Assembly: GCA_001282665.1 (NCBI GenBank)
Contig: LN874946.1
Span: 66,923 to 130,922, forward strand
Length of the DNA stretch: 64,000 nt
Direction of reading: 5' to 3'
Source of the DNA: Clostridiales bacterium mt11
Lineage (GTDB): Bacteria; Bacillota; Clostridia; Tissierellales; Tepidimicrobiaceae
Under the pieces are notes generated by a model. The model was given only the letters and a program-made list of their open reading frames with translations, was not told the DNA's origin and made no database searches. A program made the translations under genes and the position numbers. Positions 8,432 to 17,940 of this stretch are shown piece by piece (the stretch's first letter is position 1; each line of letters starts with the position of its first letter).

Positions 8432-8947
8432 ATGAAGGGTTTAAAAAAGTTAATTTTTTTATCACTATTGGTTTCTGTTGGGTTAGCCCTAAGTATAATC
8501 GAATCAATGATGCCTGTGCCTTTTGTGGCACCTGGAGCAAAATTAGGCTTATCTAATGTGGTAATCTTAATTACATTGGTTATTTTTGGATTTAAAGAAG
8601 CTTTGACGGTGGGTTGCCTTAAATCTATTATATTCACATTAGCTACAGGAAGTATTTCAAGTCTTTTTTATAGCTTATCTGGTTCCTTATTAAGTTGCAT
8701 AATAATGTATGTAATATATAATAAATTTTCAAAGGTATTTAGTCTAATAGGGGTAAGCATATTTGGAGCAGTAGCTCATAATTTTGCCCAAGTATTAGTT
8801 GCAAGTTTAATGATGAATAACTTTAAAATATTTTCTTATTTTCCAATATTGTTGTTGACTAGTCTTTTTACTGGGTATTTTGTAGGATTAACATCTATCT
8901 TTATAACTAAAAATTTAAAAAAAACTTTTAATACTCTATTTTTATAG
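8432..8947 (+). CDS. Gx transporter family membrane protein
   Basis: A 171-residue hydrophobic protein with about five membrane helices, containing the family pattern ESMMPVPFVAPGAKLGLSNV and a C-terminal VGLTSIFITKNLK. It is related to proteins annotated as heptaprenyl diphosphate synthase component I or Gx transporter, and to EetB of extracellular electron-transfer loci. The ATG at 8432 is chosen over GTG 8420 because GAAGGTGG fits it. It directly follows the NusG-II gene and precedes maf. Substrate unknown. The isoprenoid-synthesis label seems unlikely for a small membrane protein. Confidence 0.75.
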   Translation: MKGLKKLIFLSLLVSVGLALSIIESMMPVPFVAPGAKLGLSNVVILITLVIFGFKEALTVGCLKSIIFTLATGSISSLFYSLSGSLLSCIIMYVIYNKFSKVFSLIGVSIFGAVAHNFAQVLVASLMMNNFKIFSYFPILLLTSLFTGYFVGLTSIFITKNLKKTFNTLFL

Positions 8948-8963
8948 GATTTAAGGTGATATA

Positions 8964-9545
8964 ATGAATACTATTGTGCTTGCATCATCTTCACCGAGGA
9001 GAAGGGATTTACTAAAAAAATATAATATAAAACCTATTATAGTAAAGCCTTCAATTGAAGAAAAAATTAATCTTCATGAATCGACTGAGCAAATTGCAAT
9101 GTCTTTAGCTTTTGAAAAGGCTAGCCATGTAGCAAATGGATTTAATCAAGGAGAAATTATAATAGGGGCTGACACGGTTGTAGCCTATAAAGGTAAAATT
9201 CTTGGGAAACCTAAAGATGAAGAAGATGCAAAATATATGCTTAAACTATTGAGTGATAAAGAACATGAGGTAATAACAGGTTTAAGCCTTATTAAACCTA
9301 ATTCTAATATTAAAATCATCGACTATGAAAAAACCATTGTAAAGTTTAGAAAGTTAGATGATAGGAAAATTGAAAAATATATAAAAACAAAAGAATATAT
9401 AGATAAAGCTGGTGCTTATGGAATACAAGGAGTAGGTGGAATACTAGTAGAAAAGATTTATGGATGTTATTTTAACGTAGTGGGATTACCTATATATAAA
9501 CTAGACATTTTATTAGAAAGGTATTTTGACATACAACTTTTATAA
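8964..9545 (+). CDS. maf: Maf-like nucleoside triphosphate pyrophosphatase
   Basis: Maf proteins hydrolyse non-canonical or excess nucleotides (dTTP/UTP type in Bacillus) and are linked to septum formation. The 193-residue protein has the N-terminal LASSSPRRRDLL, the GADTVVAYKGKILGKPKDEEDAKYML core and the late DKAGAYGIQG motif with the conserved acidic and glycine residues. Length is normal. It stands ahead of radC and mreB, the order conserved in Bacillus. The radC ribosome site lies in the 19 nt between the two genes. Confidence 0.93.
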   Translation: MNTIVLASSSPRRRDLLKKYNIKPIIVKPSIEEKINLHESTEQIAMSLAFEKASHVANGFNQGEIIIGADTVVAYKGKILGKPKDEEDAKYMLKLLSDKEHEVITGLSLIKPNSNIKIIDYEKTIVKFRKLDDRKIEKYIKTKEYIDKAGAYGIQGVGGILVEKIYGCYFNVVGLPIYKLDILLERYFDIQLL

Positions 9546-9564
9546 TAAAGTGCAGGTGAATTGT

Positions 9565-10272
9565 ATGGAGGAAAATCTGAATATAAATAAAGGTTATACC
9601 ATAAAGGATCTTCCTTTAAATGAAAGACCTAGAGAAAAGTTATTTAGATATGGAGTAAATTCTTTATCCAATGCAGAGCTAATAGCTGTAATTATTAGAA
9701 CAGGTTATAAAGAGGATACGGCTATAGATTTAGCCAATAGGCTTCTTAGTATGGATAAGAGTGGCATTAAATACCTCTCTCATGCTACAATTGAAGAACT
9801 GACAAAAATAAAGGGTATTGGAACTTGTAAATCAGCACAGATATTAGCGGCTATAGAGCTAGGAAAGAGGATATCTAGTTATGGAGGAGAAGAAAAGATA
9901 AAAGTAGATTCACCTACAGTGATTGCAGAACTATTGATGGAAGAGATGAGATATTTAAAAAAAGAGTATTTTAAAGTAGCAATTTTGGATACTAAAAATC
10001 AAGTGATAAGTATAGAAAATATATCCATAGGCAACTTAAATTCTTCTATAGTACATCCGAGGGAAGTTTTTAATATTGCAATTAAGCGATCTGCAAATTC
10101 GATTATTTTAGTACATAACCACCCAAGTGGTGATGTTACACCAAGCACAGAAGATATAAATATTACACATAGACTTATTGATGCAGGGAATATAATTGGG
10201 ATTAAAGTTTTAGATCATATTATAATTGGTGATAATAAGTATATAAGCTTTAGACAAAGAAATATTATCTAG
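9565..10272 (+). CDS. radC: RadC family JAB-domain protein
   Basis: The 235-residue protein carries an N-terminal helix-hairpin-helix region (IKGIGTCKSAQILAAIELGKR) and a C-terminal MPN/JAB metal-binding domain with VHNHPSGDVTPSTED, containing the His-x-His and Asp ligands. The historic DNA-repair role is doubtful and the biochemical function is unknown. The ATG at 9565 is preceded by AGGTG; upstream in-frame starts overlap maf. It sits between maf and mreB, as in Bacillus. Confidence 0.93.
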   Translation: MEENLNINKGYTIKDLPLNERPREKLFRYGVNSLSNAELIAVIIRTGYKEDTAIDLANRLLSMDKSGIKYLSHATIEELTKIKGIGTCKSAQILAAIELGKRISSYGGEEKIKVDSPTVIAELLMEEMRYLKKEYFKVAILDTKNQVISIENISIGNLNSSIVHPREVFNIAIKRSANSIILVHNHPSGDVTPSTEDINITHRLIDAGNIIGIKVLDHIIIGDNKYISFRQRNII

Positions 10273-10298
10273 GTTATAGAAAGGAAGGAGCAAATTAT

Positions 10299-11330
10299 AT
10301 GGGAATATTTAGTGCATTTACAAAAGACATGGGAATTGATTTGGGAACAGCGAATACATTAGTTTATATTAAAGGAAAAGATATTGTAATAAGGGAACCA
10401 TCAGTAGTTGCAATTCAAACTAATACAAAACAAGTATTGGCTGTTGGTGAAGAAGCAAAAAAGATGATAGGCAGAACTCCTGGAAATATTGTAGCTATTA
10501 GACCTTTAAGAGATGGAGTTATTGCTGACTTTGATATAACACAAAATATGCTTAAGTATTTTATTAGACGTGCTGCTCAAAGACGTTCATTATTTCAACC
10601 AAGAGTTGTAGTATGTGTACCTAGTGGAGTAACTGAAGTTGAAAAAAGAGCAGTGGAAGAAGCTGCTATCCATGCTGGTGCAAGGGATGCTTATCTTATT
10701 GAAGAGCCAATGGCTGCGGCTATTGGGGCAGGTCTTCCCGTTCATGAAGCTACTGGTAGCTTAATAGTGGATATTGGAGGAGGAACTACAGAAGTTGCAG
10801 TTATTTCATTAGGTGGAATTGTTACAAGTAAATCCATCAGAATAGGTGGAGATGAGTTGGACGAGGCTATTGTAAACTATATCAAAAAAGAATATAGTCT
10901 AATGATTGGAGAACGTACTGCAGAAGATATAAAGATTACAATTGGTACTGCTAATGTTAGCAGCAAAGAATCTAAGATGAATATAAGAGGTAGAGATTTA
11001 ATTAGTGGATTACCAAAGACCATTGAAATAACATCAAAAGAGATATATGAAGCTATGAGAGAACCTATTTATAATATTTTAGATGCTATTAAATCTACAT
11101 TAGAGAAAACCCCACCTGAACTAGCAGCAGATATTATGGAACAAGGGATAATGCTAACTGGTGGAGGTGCACTTCTTGATGGGATAGATAGATTAATAAA
11201 AGGTGAAACGGGTATGCCAGTTCATATTGCAGAAAGTCCATTGGACTGTGTCGCAATTGGAACTGGAAAGGCTTTAGAAAGTATAGAAGTTTTGAAAAAA
11301 ACACTACCCAATAGTAAAAAAATAGGTTAA
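10299..11330 (+). CDS. mreB: Rod shape-determining actin-like protein MreB
   Basis: MreB is a cytoplasmic filament protein that guides sidewall peptidoglycan synthesis. The 343-residue sequence has the actin-fold phosphate loops GIDLGTANTLVY and VDIGGGTTEVAVISLGG, the connect motif EEPMAAAIGAGLP and the adenosine motif LTGGGALLDG. Length is typical. GGAAGGAG precedes the ATG. It begins the mreBCD operon and is followed by mreC after 11 nt. Confidence 0.96.
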   Translation: MGIFSAFTKDMGIDLGTANTLVYIKGKDIVIREPSVVAIQTNTKQVLAVGEEAKKMIGRTPGNIVAIRPLRDGVIADFDITQNMLKYFIRRAAQRRSLFQPRVVVCVPSGVTEVEKRAVEEAAIHAGARDAYLIEEPMAAAIGAGLPVHEATGSLIVDIGGGTTEVAVISLGGIVTSKSIRIGGDELDEAIVNYIKKEYSLMIGERTAEDIKITIGTANVSSKESKMNIRGRDLISGLPKTIEITSKEIYEAMREPIYNILDAIKSTLEKTPPELAADIMEQGIMLTGGGALLDGIDRLIKGETGMPVHIAESPLDCVAIGTGKALESIEVLKKTLPNSKKIG

Positions 11331-11341
11331 GTGGTGATATT

Positions 11342-12178
11342 ATGTTCTTTTTTAAGAAATATAAAGACAGAATGATAGTAACAGCGGTTGCTATCATTCT
11401 AATTATTATCATTGGTGTAACCAGTAGCGAGAGAATGTCGTTAACCGGAGTAGAGAAATTTATTGGAAATATTTTTTCACCTATACAGAAAGTTTTCTAC
11501 AATATAGGTAAAAAAACTTCGGATTTTTTTGGCTCCATTAAAGATATAGCTAATTTGAAAGAGGAAAATGAAAATCTAAGGATTAAGATTATCCAATTAG
11601 AAGAAGAAAATAGGAACTATGAGGATTTAATCGGTAAATCAGATTATTTAAAAAATGAAGCAGAGCTTATGAAACACACAAATTATAAATTGATATCAGC
11701 TCAAGTTACTGGTAAAGAACCTGGAAATTGGTTTGATAGATTTACTATTGATAAGGGTTTAAAAGATGGAATCAAAAAAGGAGATACAGTCATCCAAGCT
11801 GTAGAAACTGAAAAAGGTATAGTTCAAGAAGGAATAGTAGGAAGAATCGCTGAAGTAGGTGACAATTGGTCCAAGGTAATATCTATAATCGATGAAAACA
11901 GTAAAATTTCTTTTAAAGCAATTAGAACACAAAATGGTGGAATGATATCAGACAGTGTAGATGGGAAGCTAACTGGATATCTATTTGATACTAAGGCTGA
12001 TGTAATGAAAGGAGACAAGCTTTATACCTCTGGTCTAGGAGGAATATTCGTTAAGGATTTATATTTAGGAGAAATTACAGATGTGGTAAAAAAAGATGAA
12101 AATTTGATGAAGAATATATATATTGAGCCAGCTGTTGATTTTAAGAAATTGTATAAGGTTTTCATCATATCTAATTAA
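11342..12178 (+). CDS. mreC: Rod shape-determining protein MreC
   Basis: The 278-residue protein has an N-terminal membrane helix (about residues 11-27), a coiled coil around residues 70-100 (LKEENENLRIKIIQLEEENRN) and the C-terminal beta-barrel region with VTGKEPGNWFDRFTIDKG and GIVGRIAEVG, all standard for MreC. It links MreB filaments to the periplasmic-side wall enzymes including PBP2. Its start follows GTGGTGATATT after mreB, consistent with one operon. Confidence 0.93.
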   Translation: MFFFKKYKDRMIVTAVAIILIIIIGVTSSERMSLTGVEKFIGNIFSPIQKVFYNIGKKTSDFFGSIKDIANLKEENENLRIKIIQLEEENRNYEDLIGKSDYLKNEAELMKHTNYKLISAQVTGKEPGNWFDRFTIDKGLKDGIKKGDTVIQAVETEKGIVQEGIVGRIAEVGDNWSKVISIIDENSKISFKAIRTQNGGMISDSVDGKLTGYLFDTKADVMKGDKLYTSGLGGIFVKDLYLGEITDVVKKDENLMKNIYIEPAVDFKKLYKVFIISN

Positions 12179-12196
12179 ACGATTGAGGGATATAAA

Positions 12197-12697
12197 TTGA
12201 ATATACTTATTATATTTTTAATTATTGTCATTAACTTCATATTACAAAGTACCATACTTTCCTATGCGAGCATATTTGGTATACTGCCGAATACGAGTCT
12301 TATTATCATAGTTACAATAGCATTATTAAAAGGGAAAAAGACGGGTAGTATTACAGGACTGTTAGTAGGATTATTGCAGGATATTATGTTTAGCCCTGTA
12401 ATTGGAGTAAATGGATTCATATATTTTTTCATTGGATACTTTGTTGGAATGTCGGAGGGCAAATTGTCAAAAGACAATATGCTGATACCCTTCATTATGA
12501 CTGCAGGAACAACAATAGCTTATCATCTATTCCATTGCCTATTTATGTTTTTCCTAGCCCACAATATTGATTTTTCTGCTTTTTTTAAAAAAGTAGTATT
12601 CTTTGAAATGATTTATAATAGTTTATTATCAATATTATTTTATAGATGGTTTTCTAAGATATTTATAATTCCTTCAATAAGGTTTGGAAGGAAGTAG
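12197..12697 (+). CDS. mreD: Rod shape-determining membrane protein MreD
   Basis: A 166-residue multi-spanning membrane protein with about five helices. The segment LLVGLLQDIMFSPVIGVNGFIYFFIGYFVG contains the conserved Q-D and G-x-N residues of MreD. The start TTG at 12197 has GAGGGATATAAA upstream. Position between mreC and PBP2 fits. MreD is sequence-divergent, so part of the call rests on context. Confidence 0.88.
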   Translation: MNILIIFLIIVINFILQSTILSYASIFGILPNTSLIIIVTIALLKGKKTGSITGLLVGLLQDIMFSPVIGVNGFIYFFIGYFVGMSEGKLSKDNMLIPFIMTAGTTIAYHLFHCLFMFFLAHNIDFSAFFKKVVFFEMIYNSLLSILFYRWFSKIFIIPSIRFGRK

Positions 12698-12709
12698 AGG
12701 TGAGTTGAT

Positions 12710-15700
12710 TTGAAATTTCTAGAAAAATTAAAGAATAGATATAATATATTAACTATTGTATTAACAATAATGATGTTAGCACTTTCTTTTAGATTAGCCA
12801 CCTTAACAATAATAGATGGAGATTACTATAGGGATGTTTCTGATAATAAAAGACTTAAGGAAATATATATTACAGCTCCAAGAGGTGAAATAAGAGATAG
12901 ACATGGCAGATTGTTAGCTGGCAATAAACCTAGTTTTACTGTACAAATTTTAAAAGATGAGCTAATGAGCATTAAAGATAAAGACAAAAAAAACACCGCT
13001 TTATTGACATTGGCTAGATTATTAGAGGAAGATGGTGTCATCTATGTAGATGATTTTCCTGTGGGATTTAATAAGTTTAAATATGAAAATGAAGAAATAT
13101 ATAATATGGAAAGTCTTACACCTGAGGATAAGGTTATAGATATTATAATATCAAATAATCTATTACCGCAGATACTAGATACTTATTATATACATCCAAC
13201 CTATAAAGAACATTATCAATTTATAACTATCAATAAGGCAGTTAATGCTCTTGAAAGTAAAGGGATCGATATGCCTATAAAAACTGAAATAGCTGATGAG
13301 GGGCTAAAAGTTAGTTTTGATGATAGTAAAGATATTGAAATGTGGAAAAAAAATCATAATATAGGTAGTAACGCCACAGCTAAAGAAGCGATAATCACTT
13401 TAATAAACAATGATAAAAATATTATAAGAAAGATTATAGACCATCCTATTTCAAGACAGATAGTATATAATGTTTTGAATGAAAGAAATTTAAGCGATGG
13501 TTTAATACTAGATGAATATTCCCTAACTTTTGATGAAGATTATCTACAGCAGAAGAGAATGTTGATGAAAGACTTTAAAGATATTAATTTTAAAACTAGT
13601 GCAAAAGATGATTTTGTCAATATCGTATCAAAAACTTCACTGAATAGTATATTAGAAAAAGTAGTAGAAAGCCAAGATGAGAAAGAGAATGTTACAAAAA
13701 TTGTCCCAGCAAAGATATTGTTAGATAAAATAGAAGAAAAGGGCTTAGAAGCTCCAGTTACAATAGAAATCAATGAAGAAAATAATACGGTTTTATTTAC
13801 CCAAAAGGATAAGAAATTAGCGGATAAAGAAAGTCCTGTAGATACTTTAATAAATTTTGCAAAGAAGAAGAATCTATTAAAGGATTTTATTACAGATGAT
13901 CATATAAAGGGCATAGCTCAGGAAGCTATATTAAGCAACGGCATCAATCCTAAAATATCAATTTCAAAATGGGAATATGTATCCTTAGCCAATAAAAATG
14001 AATGGTTTGAAAAGTTCAAAATTCCAAAGGGAAAAGGTGGAAAAGAAACATTTGCTTATCTTATAGATCATTTTGAGATTGATAAGGATTTAAGTAAATA
14101 CGAAGCTAGGTCGATAATGTCCTTGTACGATCAATTGGATAAACAAGGGCAGAGAGCTTATCAACCTATTAATATTGCATATGGAATTAAAGATTCTACT
14201 GTTGCAAAGATTGAGGAAGGTCTTATGGAAATGCCTGCAATACAAGTATCAATAGAGCCAATAAGATATTATCCTCAAGGTGAAGTAGCAGCTCACTTAC
14301 TTGGATATTTAGGCAAGATTTCCCAACCTGGTGAGATAGAAAAATACGTAAAAGAAAATAAATATTCTCCCAACGATATTATAGGGAAAACTGGTATTGA
14401 AGAAAAGTTTGAATCGGAGCTTAGAGGGAAAAATGGAGTCAAGAGAGTCGAAGTAGATTCATTGGGAAACACTACCAAAGTGTTAAATGAGGAAAAGGCT
14501 GTACCAGGAAATAATATTTATTTAACAATAGATTCTAAGCTTCAGAAAATAGCGGAAGATACTTTAAAAAAGGCATTGGAAGAAATACAAAGGGGAGGAA
14601 CCTTTGAAAGCAAATGGGGTAATTATAAATTTGGGACCAATAAGAAGAAGGGAAGACCTTATGTAAATGCGACTTCTGGTTCTGTAGTAGCTATAGATGT
14701 AAAAACTGGAGAGTTGTTGGCATTGGCAAACTATCCAGCTTATGATCCTAATTTGTTTTCTACAGGAATATCTAGTACGGATTGGAAAAGTTTATTTCCA
14801 GAAAACGAGGAGGATCCATTAGCACCTAGACCATTATACAATATTGCTATTCAAACTGCTGTACAGCCGGGTTCTATATTTAAGCCAGTAACTGGTCTTG
14901 CTGCTTTAGAGAAGGGCTTAAGTCCCAATAAGACCATAAGGGATATGGGATATGTAGAGATTGGTACCCAAAGGATGGGCTGTTGGATTTGGAACTCTAG
15001 TAGAGGAACTCATGGAGCTGAAAATCTTTATGATGCCCTTAGAGACTCCTGTAACTATTATTTTTATAGTTTAGCCTTAGGTAAAAATCAAAGAACTGGA
15101 GAATCCTTAGGAATGAAACTAGATATAGAGGATATAACCAATATGTCTAAACAATTAGGATTAAATGATAAAACCGGCATAGAAATAGATATTCCTAATG
15201 AAGTATCTGGTGGAGTACCAGATCCTCAGAGGAAGATAATGGTTACAAAATCTTTATTGGAGAGATATTTGAAGGAAAATATTAAATCATATATAAAAGA
15301 GGATATAAAATTTAAAGATGATGAGATAGCCGAAATGATTGAGGAAATAACTAGTTGGGTAGAACAAGGAGATGCTTTATCTAGAGGTGAAGTAATTAGG
15401 AGATTAGATGAAATGGGAATTGACCCAGAAAGACGTTTAAGCGGAGAAAAAGAAGGTCTAGCAGATAAGATAAAATATAGCTATCTCAATCAAGCAGAGT
15501 GGAATATATCAGATACATTGAATATAACAATAGGTCAAGGTCAAAATTCCTATACACCTATTCAAATGGCTAATTTTATTGCAACTTTATCCAATGGAGG
15601 ATATAGGCATAAAGTTACCGCCATTGATAATATTAAAAATTATGATAACTCCAAGATAGTTATGAAAACAGAAGATAAGCCTGAAAGGATTAAACTAAAT

Positions 15701-16048
15701 AACTATGAAAATTTAGAACATGTAAAATTAGGTATGAAAAAAGTATCTACGGAAGGAACTGCGAAACGTATGTTTGTTAACTTCCCAGTAACTGTAGCAA
15801 CAAAGACAGGTACTGCAGAAAAATCTGGGATTAACCCCGCTACTAGGGATACCTATGATGATTACGCTTGGTTCGTTGCATTTGCTCCTTATGAAAATCC
15901 AGAAATAGCAGTTGCTGTAGTTATATTTCAAGGTGGAAGCGGGGGTTATGCTGGTCCTATTGCGAGAGAAATAATTGCCGAATATCTTGGGTTTAATAAT
16001 ACTAGTGAAGAAGGATTATCACCCTTTGAAATTGAATTGGCAAGGTAG
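12710..16048 (+). CDS. mrdA: Penicillin-binding protein 2 (elongation-specific transpeptidase), extra-long
   Basis: A class B PBP that crosslinks peptidoglycan during elongation, anchored by one N-terminal helix (about residues 16-33). The transpeptidase motifs are QPGSIFK with nucleophile Ser722, SCN at 780-782, and KTG at 1032-1034. At 1112 residues it is much longer than the usual 650-750. Two stretches explain this: an enlarged N-terminal dimerisation region (about residues 100-470), and an insertion of roughly 75 residues between the SxN and KTG motifs (around codons 840-920) rich in charged helices. The start is TTG 12710 with GAGGTGAG. It follows mreD directly. No rodA is seen nearby. 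Confidence 0.93.
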   Translation: MKFLEKLKNRYNILTIVLTIMMLALSFRLATLTIIDGDYYRDVSDNKRLKEIYITAPRGEIRDRHGRLLAGNKPSFTVQILKDELMSIKDKDKKNTALLTLARLLEEDGVIYVDDFPVGFNKFKYENEEIYNMESLTPEDKVIDIIISNNLLPQILDTYYIHPTYKEHYQFITINKAVNALESKGIDMPIKTEIADEGLKVSFDDSKDIEMWKKNHNIGSNATAKEAIITLINNDKNIIRKIIDHPISRQIVYNVLNERNLSDGLILDEYSLTFDEDYLQQKRMLMKDFKDINFKTSAKDDFVNIVSKTSLNSILEKVVESQDEKENVTKIVPAKILLDKIEEKGLEAPVTIEINEENNTVLFTQKDKKLADKESPVDTLINFAKKKNLLKDFITDDHIKGIAQEAILSNGINPKISISKWEYVSLANKNEWFEKFKIPKGKGGKETFAYLIDHFEIDKDLSKYEARSIMSLYDQLDKQGQRAYQPINIAYGIKDSTVAKIEEGLMEMPAIQVSIEPIRYYPQGEVAAHLLGYLGKISQPGEIEKYVKENKYSPNDIIGKTGIEEKFESELRGKNGVKRVEVDSLGNTTKVLNEEKAVPGNNIYLTIDSKLQKIAEDTLKKALEEIQRGGTFESKWGNYKFGTNKKKGRPYVNATSGSVVAIDVKTGELLALANYPAYDPNLFSTGISSTDWKSLFPENEEDPLAPRPLYNIAIQTAVQPGSIFKPVTGLAALEKGLSPNKTIRDMGYVEIGTQRMGCWIWNSSRGTHGAENLYDALRDSCNYYFYSLALGKNQRTGESLGMKLDIEDITNMSKQLGLNDKTGIEIDIPNEVSGGVPDPQRKIMVTKSLLERYLKENIKSYIKEDIKFKDDEIAEMIEEITSWVEQGDALSRGEVIRRLDEMGIDPERRLSGEKEGLADKIKYSYLNQAEWNISDTLNITIGQGQNSYTPIQMANFIATLSNGGYRHKVTAIDNIKNYDNSKIVMKTEDKPERIKLNNYENLEHVKLGMKKVSTEGTAKRMFVNFPVTVATKTGTAEKSGINPATRDTYDDYAWFVAFAPYENPEIAVAVVIFQGGSGGYAGPIAREIIAEYLGFNNTSEEGLSPFEIELAR

Positions 16049-16072
16049 AACACCTTCCAATTCAATTTTTTA
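16029..16072 (+). terminator. Terminator overlapping the end of the PBP2 gene
   Basis: AAATTGAATTGGCAAGG (16029-16045) pairs with CCTTCCAATTCAATTT (16053-16068) with one bulged C, followed by more T residues. The long 16-bp stem overlaps the last PBP2 codons and should stop transcription before minC. Confidence 0.85.
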
Positions 16073-16138
16073 AAAATAAGAAGGATTATAGAAATATTTG
16101 AAGAATATATATATTTAAGTATTATGGAGGTAGTAGTA

Positions 16139-16759
16139 GTGAAAGAAGGATTAGTAAACTTTAGAGGAATTAAGGAAGGAATATATATATTTATAAAGGA
16201 AGGTGACTTTCAAAATATTAAAGGGGAGCTAGAAAATAAGTTAAATGAATCTATTGATTTCTTTAAAGGAGCAAATATATTGGGGATTAAGGGTGAAGAT
16301 TTATCTGAAGAGGAGATTAGCGAATTACTTCAAATTATGGCGAATAAATATAAACTACATATTTCTGAAGATGGGTTACCATCATATTTAGATGAACCAA
16401 GTTTTTATATGGGTATAGATGAAGGAATGACAAAATTTATAAATACTACCATAAGATCTGGACAAGTTATAGAATATGGCGGGAATATTGTAATCATTGG
16501 AGATGTAAATCCTGGAGCATTGATTAAAGCAAAGGGAAATATTATAATACTTGGAACTTTAAGAGGAGTTGCTCATGCAGGAGTAGATGGCAACCAAGAG
16601 GCAATAGTTGCAGCTTATGACTTACAGCCAACTCAGCTTAGAATTGCAAATATAATTGGTAGAAGACCTGATGGGGAAGTGTTCACTTTTAGATTGCCAG
16701 AGGTGGCAAAAGTCCACGATGGGGAAGTTCTTATAGAACCCTATTTGCCTAGAAAATAA
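16139..16759 (+). CDS. minC: Septum site-determining protein MinC
   Basis: MinC inhibits FtsZ assembly away from midcell. The approximately 206-residue protein has an N-terminal mixed domain and a C-terminal right-handed beta-helix with GQVIEYGGNIVIIGDVNPGA and GNIIILGTLRGVAHAG, the signature repeat. I choose GTG 16139, 7 nt after GGAGGT; the ATG at 16124 overlaps that ribosome site and is unlikely. Its stop is 20 nt from the minD start. It follows a terminator, so minCDE probably has its own promoter, which I could not place confidently. Confidence 0.92.
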   Translation: MKEGLVNFRGIKEGIYIFIKEGDFQNIKGELENKLNESIDFFKGANILGIKGEDLSEEEISELLQIMANKYKLHISEDGLPSYLDEPSFYMGIDEGMTKFINTTIRSGQVIEYGGNIVIIGDVNPGALIKAKGNIIILGTLRGVAHAGVDGNQEAIVAAYDLQPTQLRIANIIGRRPDGEVFTFRLPEVAKVHDGEVLIEPYLPRK

Positions 16760-16779
16760 TGAAGAGGAGGAAGAAAAGC

Positions 16780-17574
16780 ATGGGAAAAGCAATTGTAATA
16801 ACATCAGGAAAAGGTGGAGTAGGTAAAACGACTACAACAGCAAATATTGGTACTGGATTGGCTATATTAGGCAACAAAGTCGTAGTTGTGGATACGGATA
16901 TTGGTCTTAGAAACCTTGATGTAGTTATGGGATTAGAAAATAGAATAGTATATGATATAGTCGATGTAGTTGAAAAAACCTGTAGATTAAAACAAGGACT
17001 TATAAGGGATAAGAGATATGATGGATTATTTTTATTACCTGCAGCACAGACAAAAGATAAGACTGCCATAAACCCTGAACAAATGTTAGAACTGGTAAAT
17101 GAATTGAAGGAAGAATTTGATTTTGTCATTATTGATTCTCCAGCTGGAATTGAACAAGGTTTTCAAAATTCAATTGCTGGTGCTGATGAAGCTTATATAG
17201 TAACTACCCCTGAAATTTCAGCAGTAAGAGATGCTGACAGAGTAATTGGATTATTAGAGGCAAAGGGAATTATGAATCCTAAGCTAATTGTCAATAGAAT
17301 TCGACAGGATATGGTTAAAAGAGGGGACATGATGAACGTAGAAGATATAATAGATATATTAGCAGTAGATCTATTAGGGGTTGTTCCAGATGATGAAGCT
17401 ATTGTTATTTCTACTAATAAAGGTGAACCTGTAGTAGTTGAAGATGTACCTTTGTCTGCAAAGGCTTTTAAAAATATTTGTAGAAGAATTATTGGTGAGG
17501 AAGTAGAATTGCTTAATTTAGATGTTGATGAAGGAAAGTTTAGTAAGCTGATAAAACTACTATTTAGTAAGTAA
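16780..17574 (+). CDS. minD: Septum site-determining ATPase MinD
   Basis: A deviant Walker A ATPase that binds the membrane and recruits MinC. The 264-residue protein begins GKAIVITSGKGGVGKTT (signature Lys and P-loop), has the Walker B-like FDFVIIDSPAGIEQGF and ends in an amphipathic helix (KFSKLIKLLFSK) for membrane binding. ATG 16780 is preferred because GAGGAGG lies 10 nt before it; an ATG at 16759 precedes that site. It sits between minC and minE. Confidence 0.96.
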   Translation: MGKAIVITSGKGGVGKTTTTANIGTGLAILGNKVVVVDTDIGLRNLDVVMGLENRIVYDIVDVVEKTCRLKQGLIRDKRYDGLFLLPAAQTKDKTAINPEQMLELVNELKEEFDFVIIDSPAGIEQGFQNSIAGADEAYIVTTPEISAVRDADRVIGLLEAKGIMNPKLIVNRIRQDMVKRGDMMNVEDIIDILAVDLLGVVPDDEAIVISTNKGEPVVVEDVPLSAKAFKNICRRIIGEEVELLNLDVDEGKFSKLIKLLFSK

Positions 17575-17587
17575 AGGGGGAATAACC

Positions 17588-17881
17588 TTGGATTTATTCA
17601 AAATTTTTGGAAAAAATAATGAGAGTAGTAAAAGCGTAGCTAAAGAAAGATTAAAGCTAGTGTTAGTACACGATAGATCGGATTTATCACCAAAGTTTTT
17701 GGAGATGGTGAAAGGAGATATGATTAGAGTTATTAAAGAATATGCTGAAATAGATGAAGAAGGATTAGACATTAAGCTTACAAGGATGAAGAGGGAAACT
17801 GATAATATGCCAATATCAGCATTAGTAGCCAATATACCTATTATAAAGATGAAAGATAATAAAAACAATAGAGATTATTAG
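17588..17881 (+). CDS. minE: Cell division topological specificity factor MinE
   Basis: The 97-residue protein matches MinE length and has the N-terminal amphipathic MDLFKIFGK start, the MinD-binding/anti-MinCD helix region AKERLKLVLVHDR, and the C-terminal topological domain DNMPISALVANIPI. MinE stimulates MinD ATPase and restricts MinC to the poles. Start is TTG 17588 after a GGGGG site. Presence of MinE rather than DivIVA-only control suits a clostridial host. Confidence 0.93.
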   Translation: MDLFKIFGKNNESSKSVAKERLKLVLVHDRSDLSPKFLEMVKGDMIRVIKEYAEIDEEGLDIKLTRMKRETDNMPISALVANIPIIKMKDNKNNRDY

Positions 17882-17940
17882 AAATGTTAATAATTAATCA
17901 ATCATTGAAAATAATGTATATATTATATATAATATAACCT

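Noticed and set aside
16098..16125. TTGAAG and TATTAT as the minC promoter
   Set aside because: The predicted start would fall after the minC ribosome site, so the gene could not be translated well.
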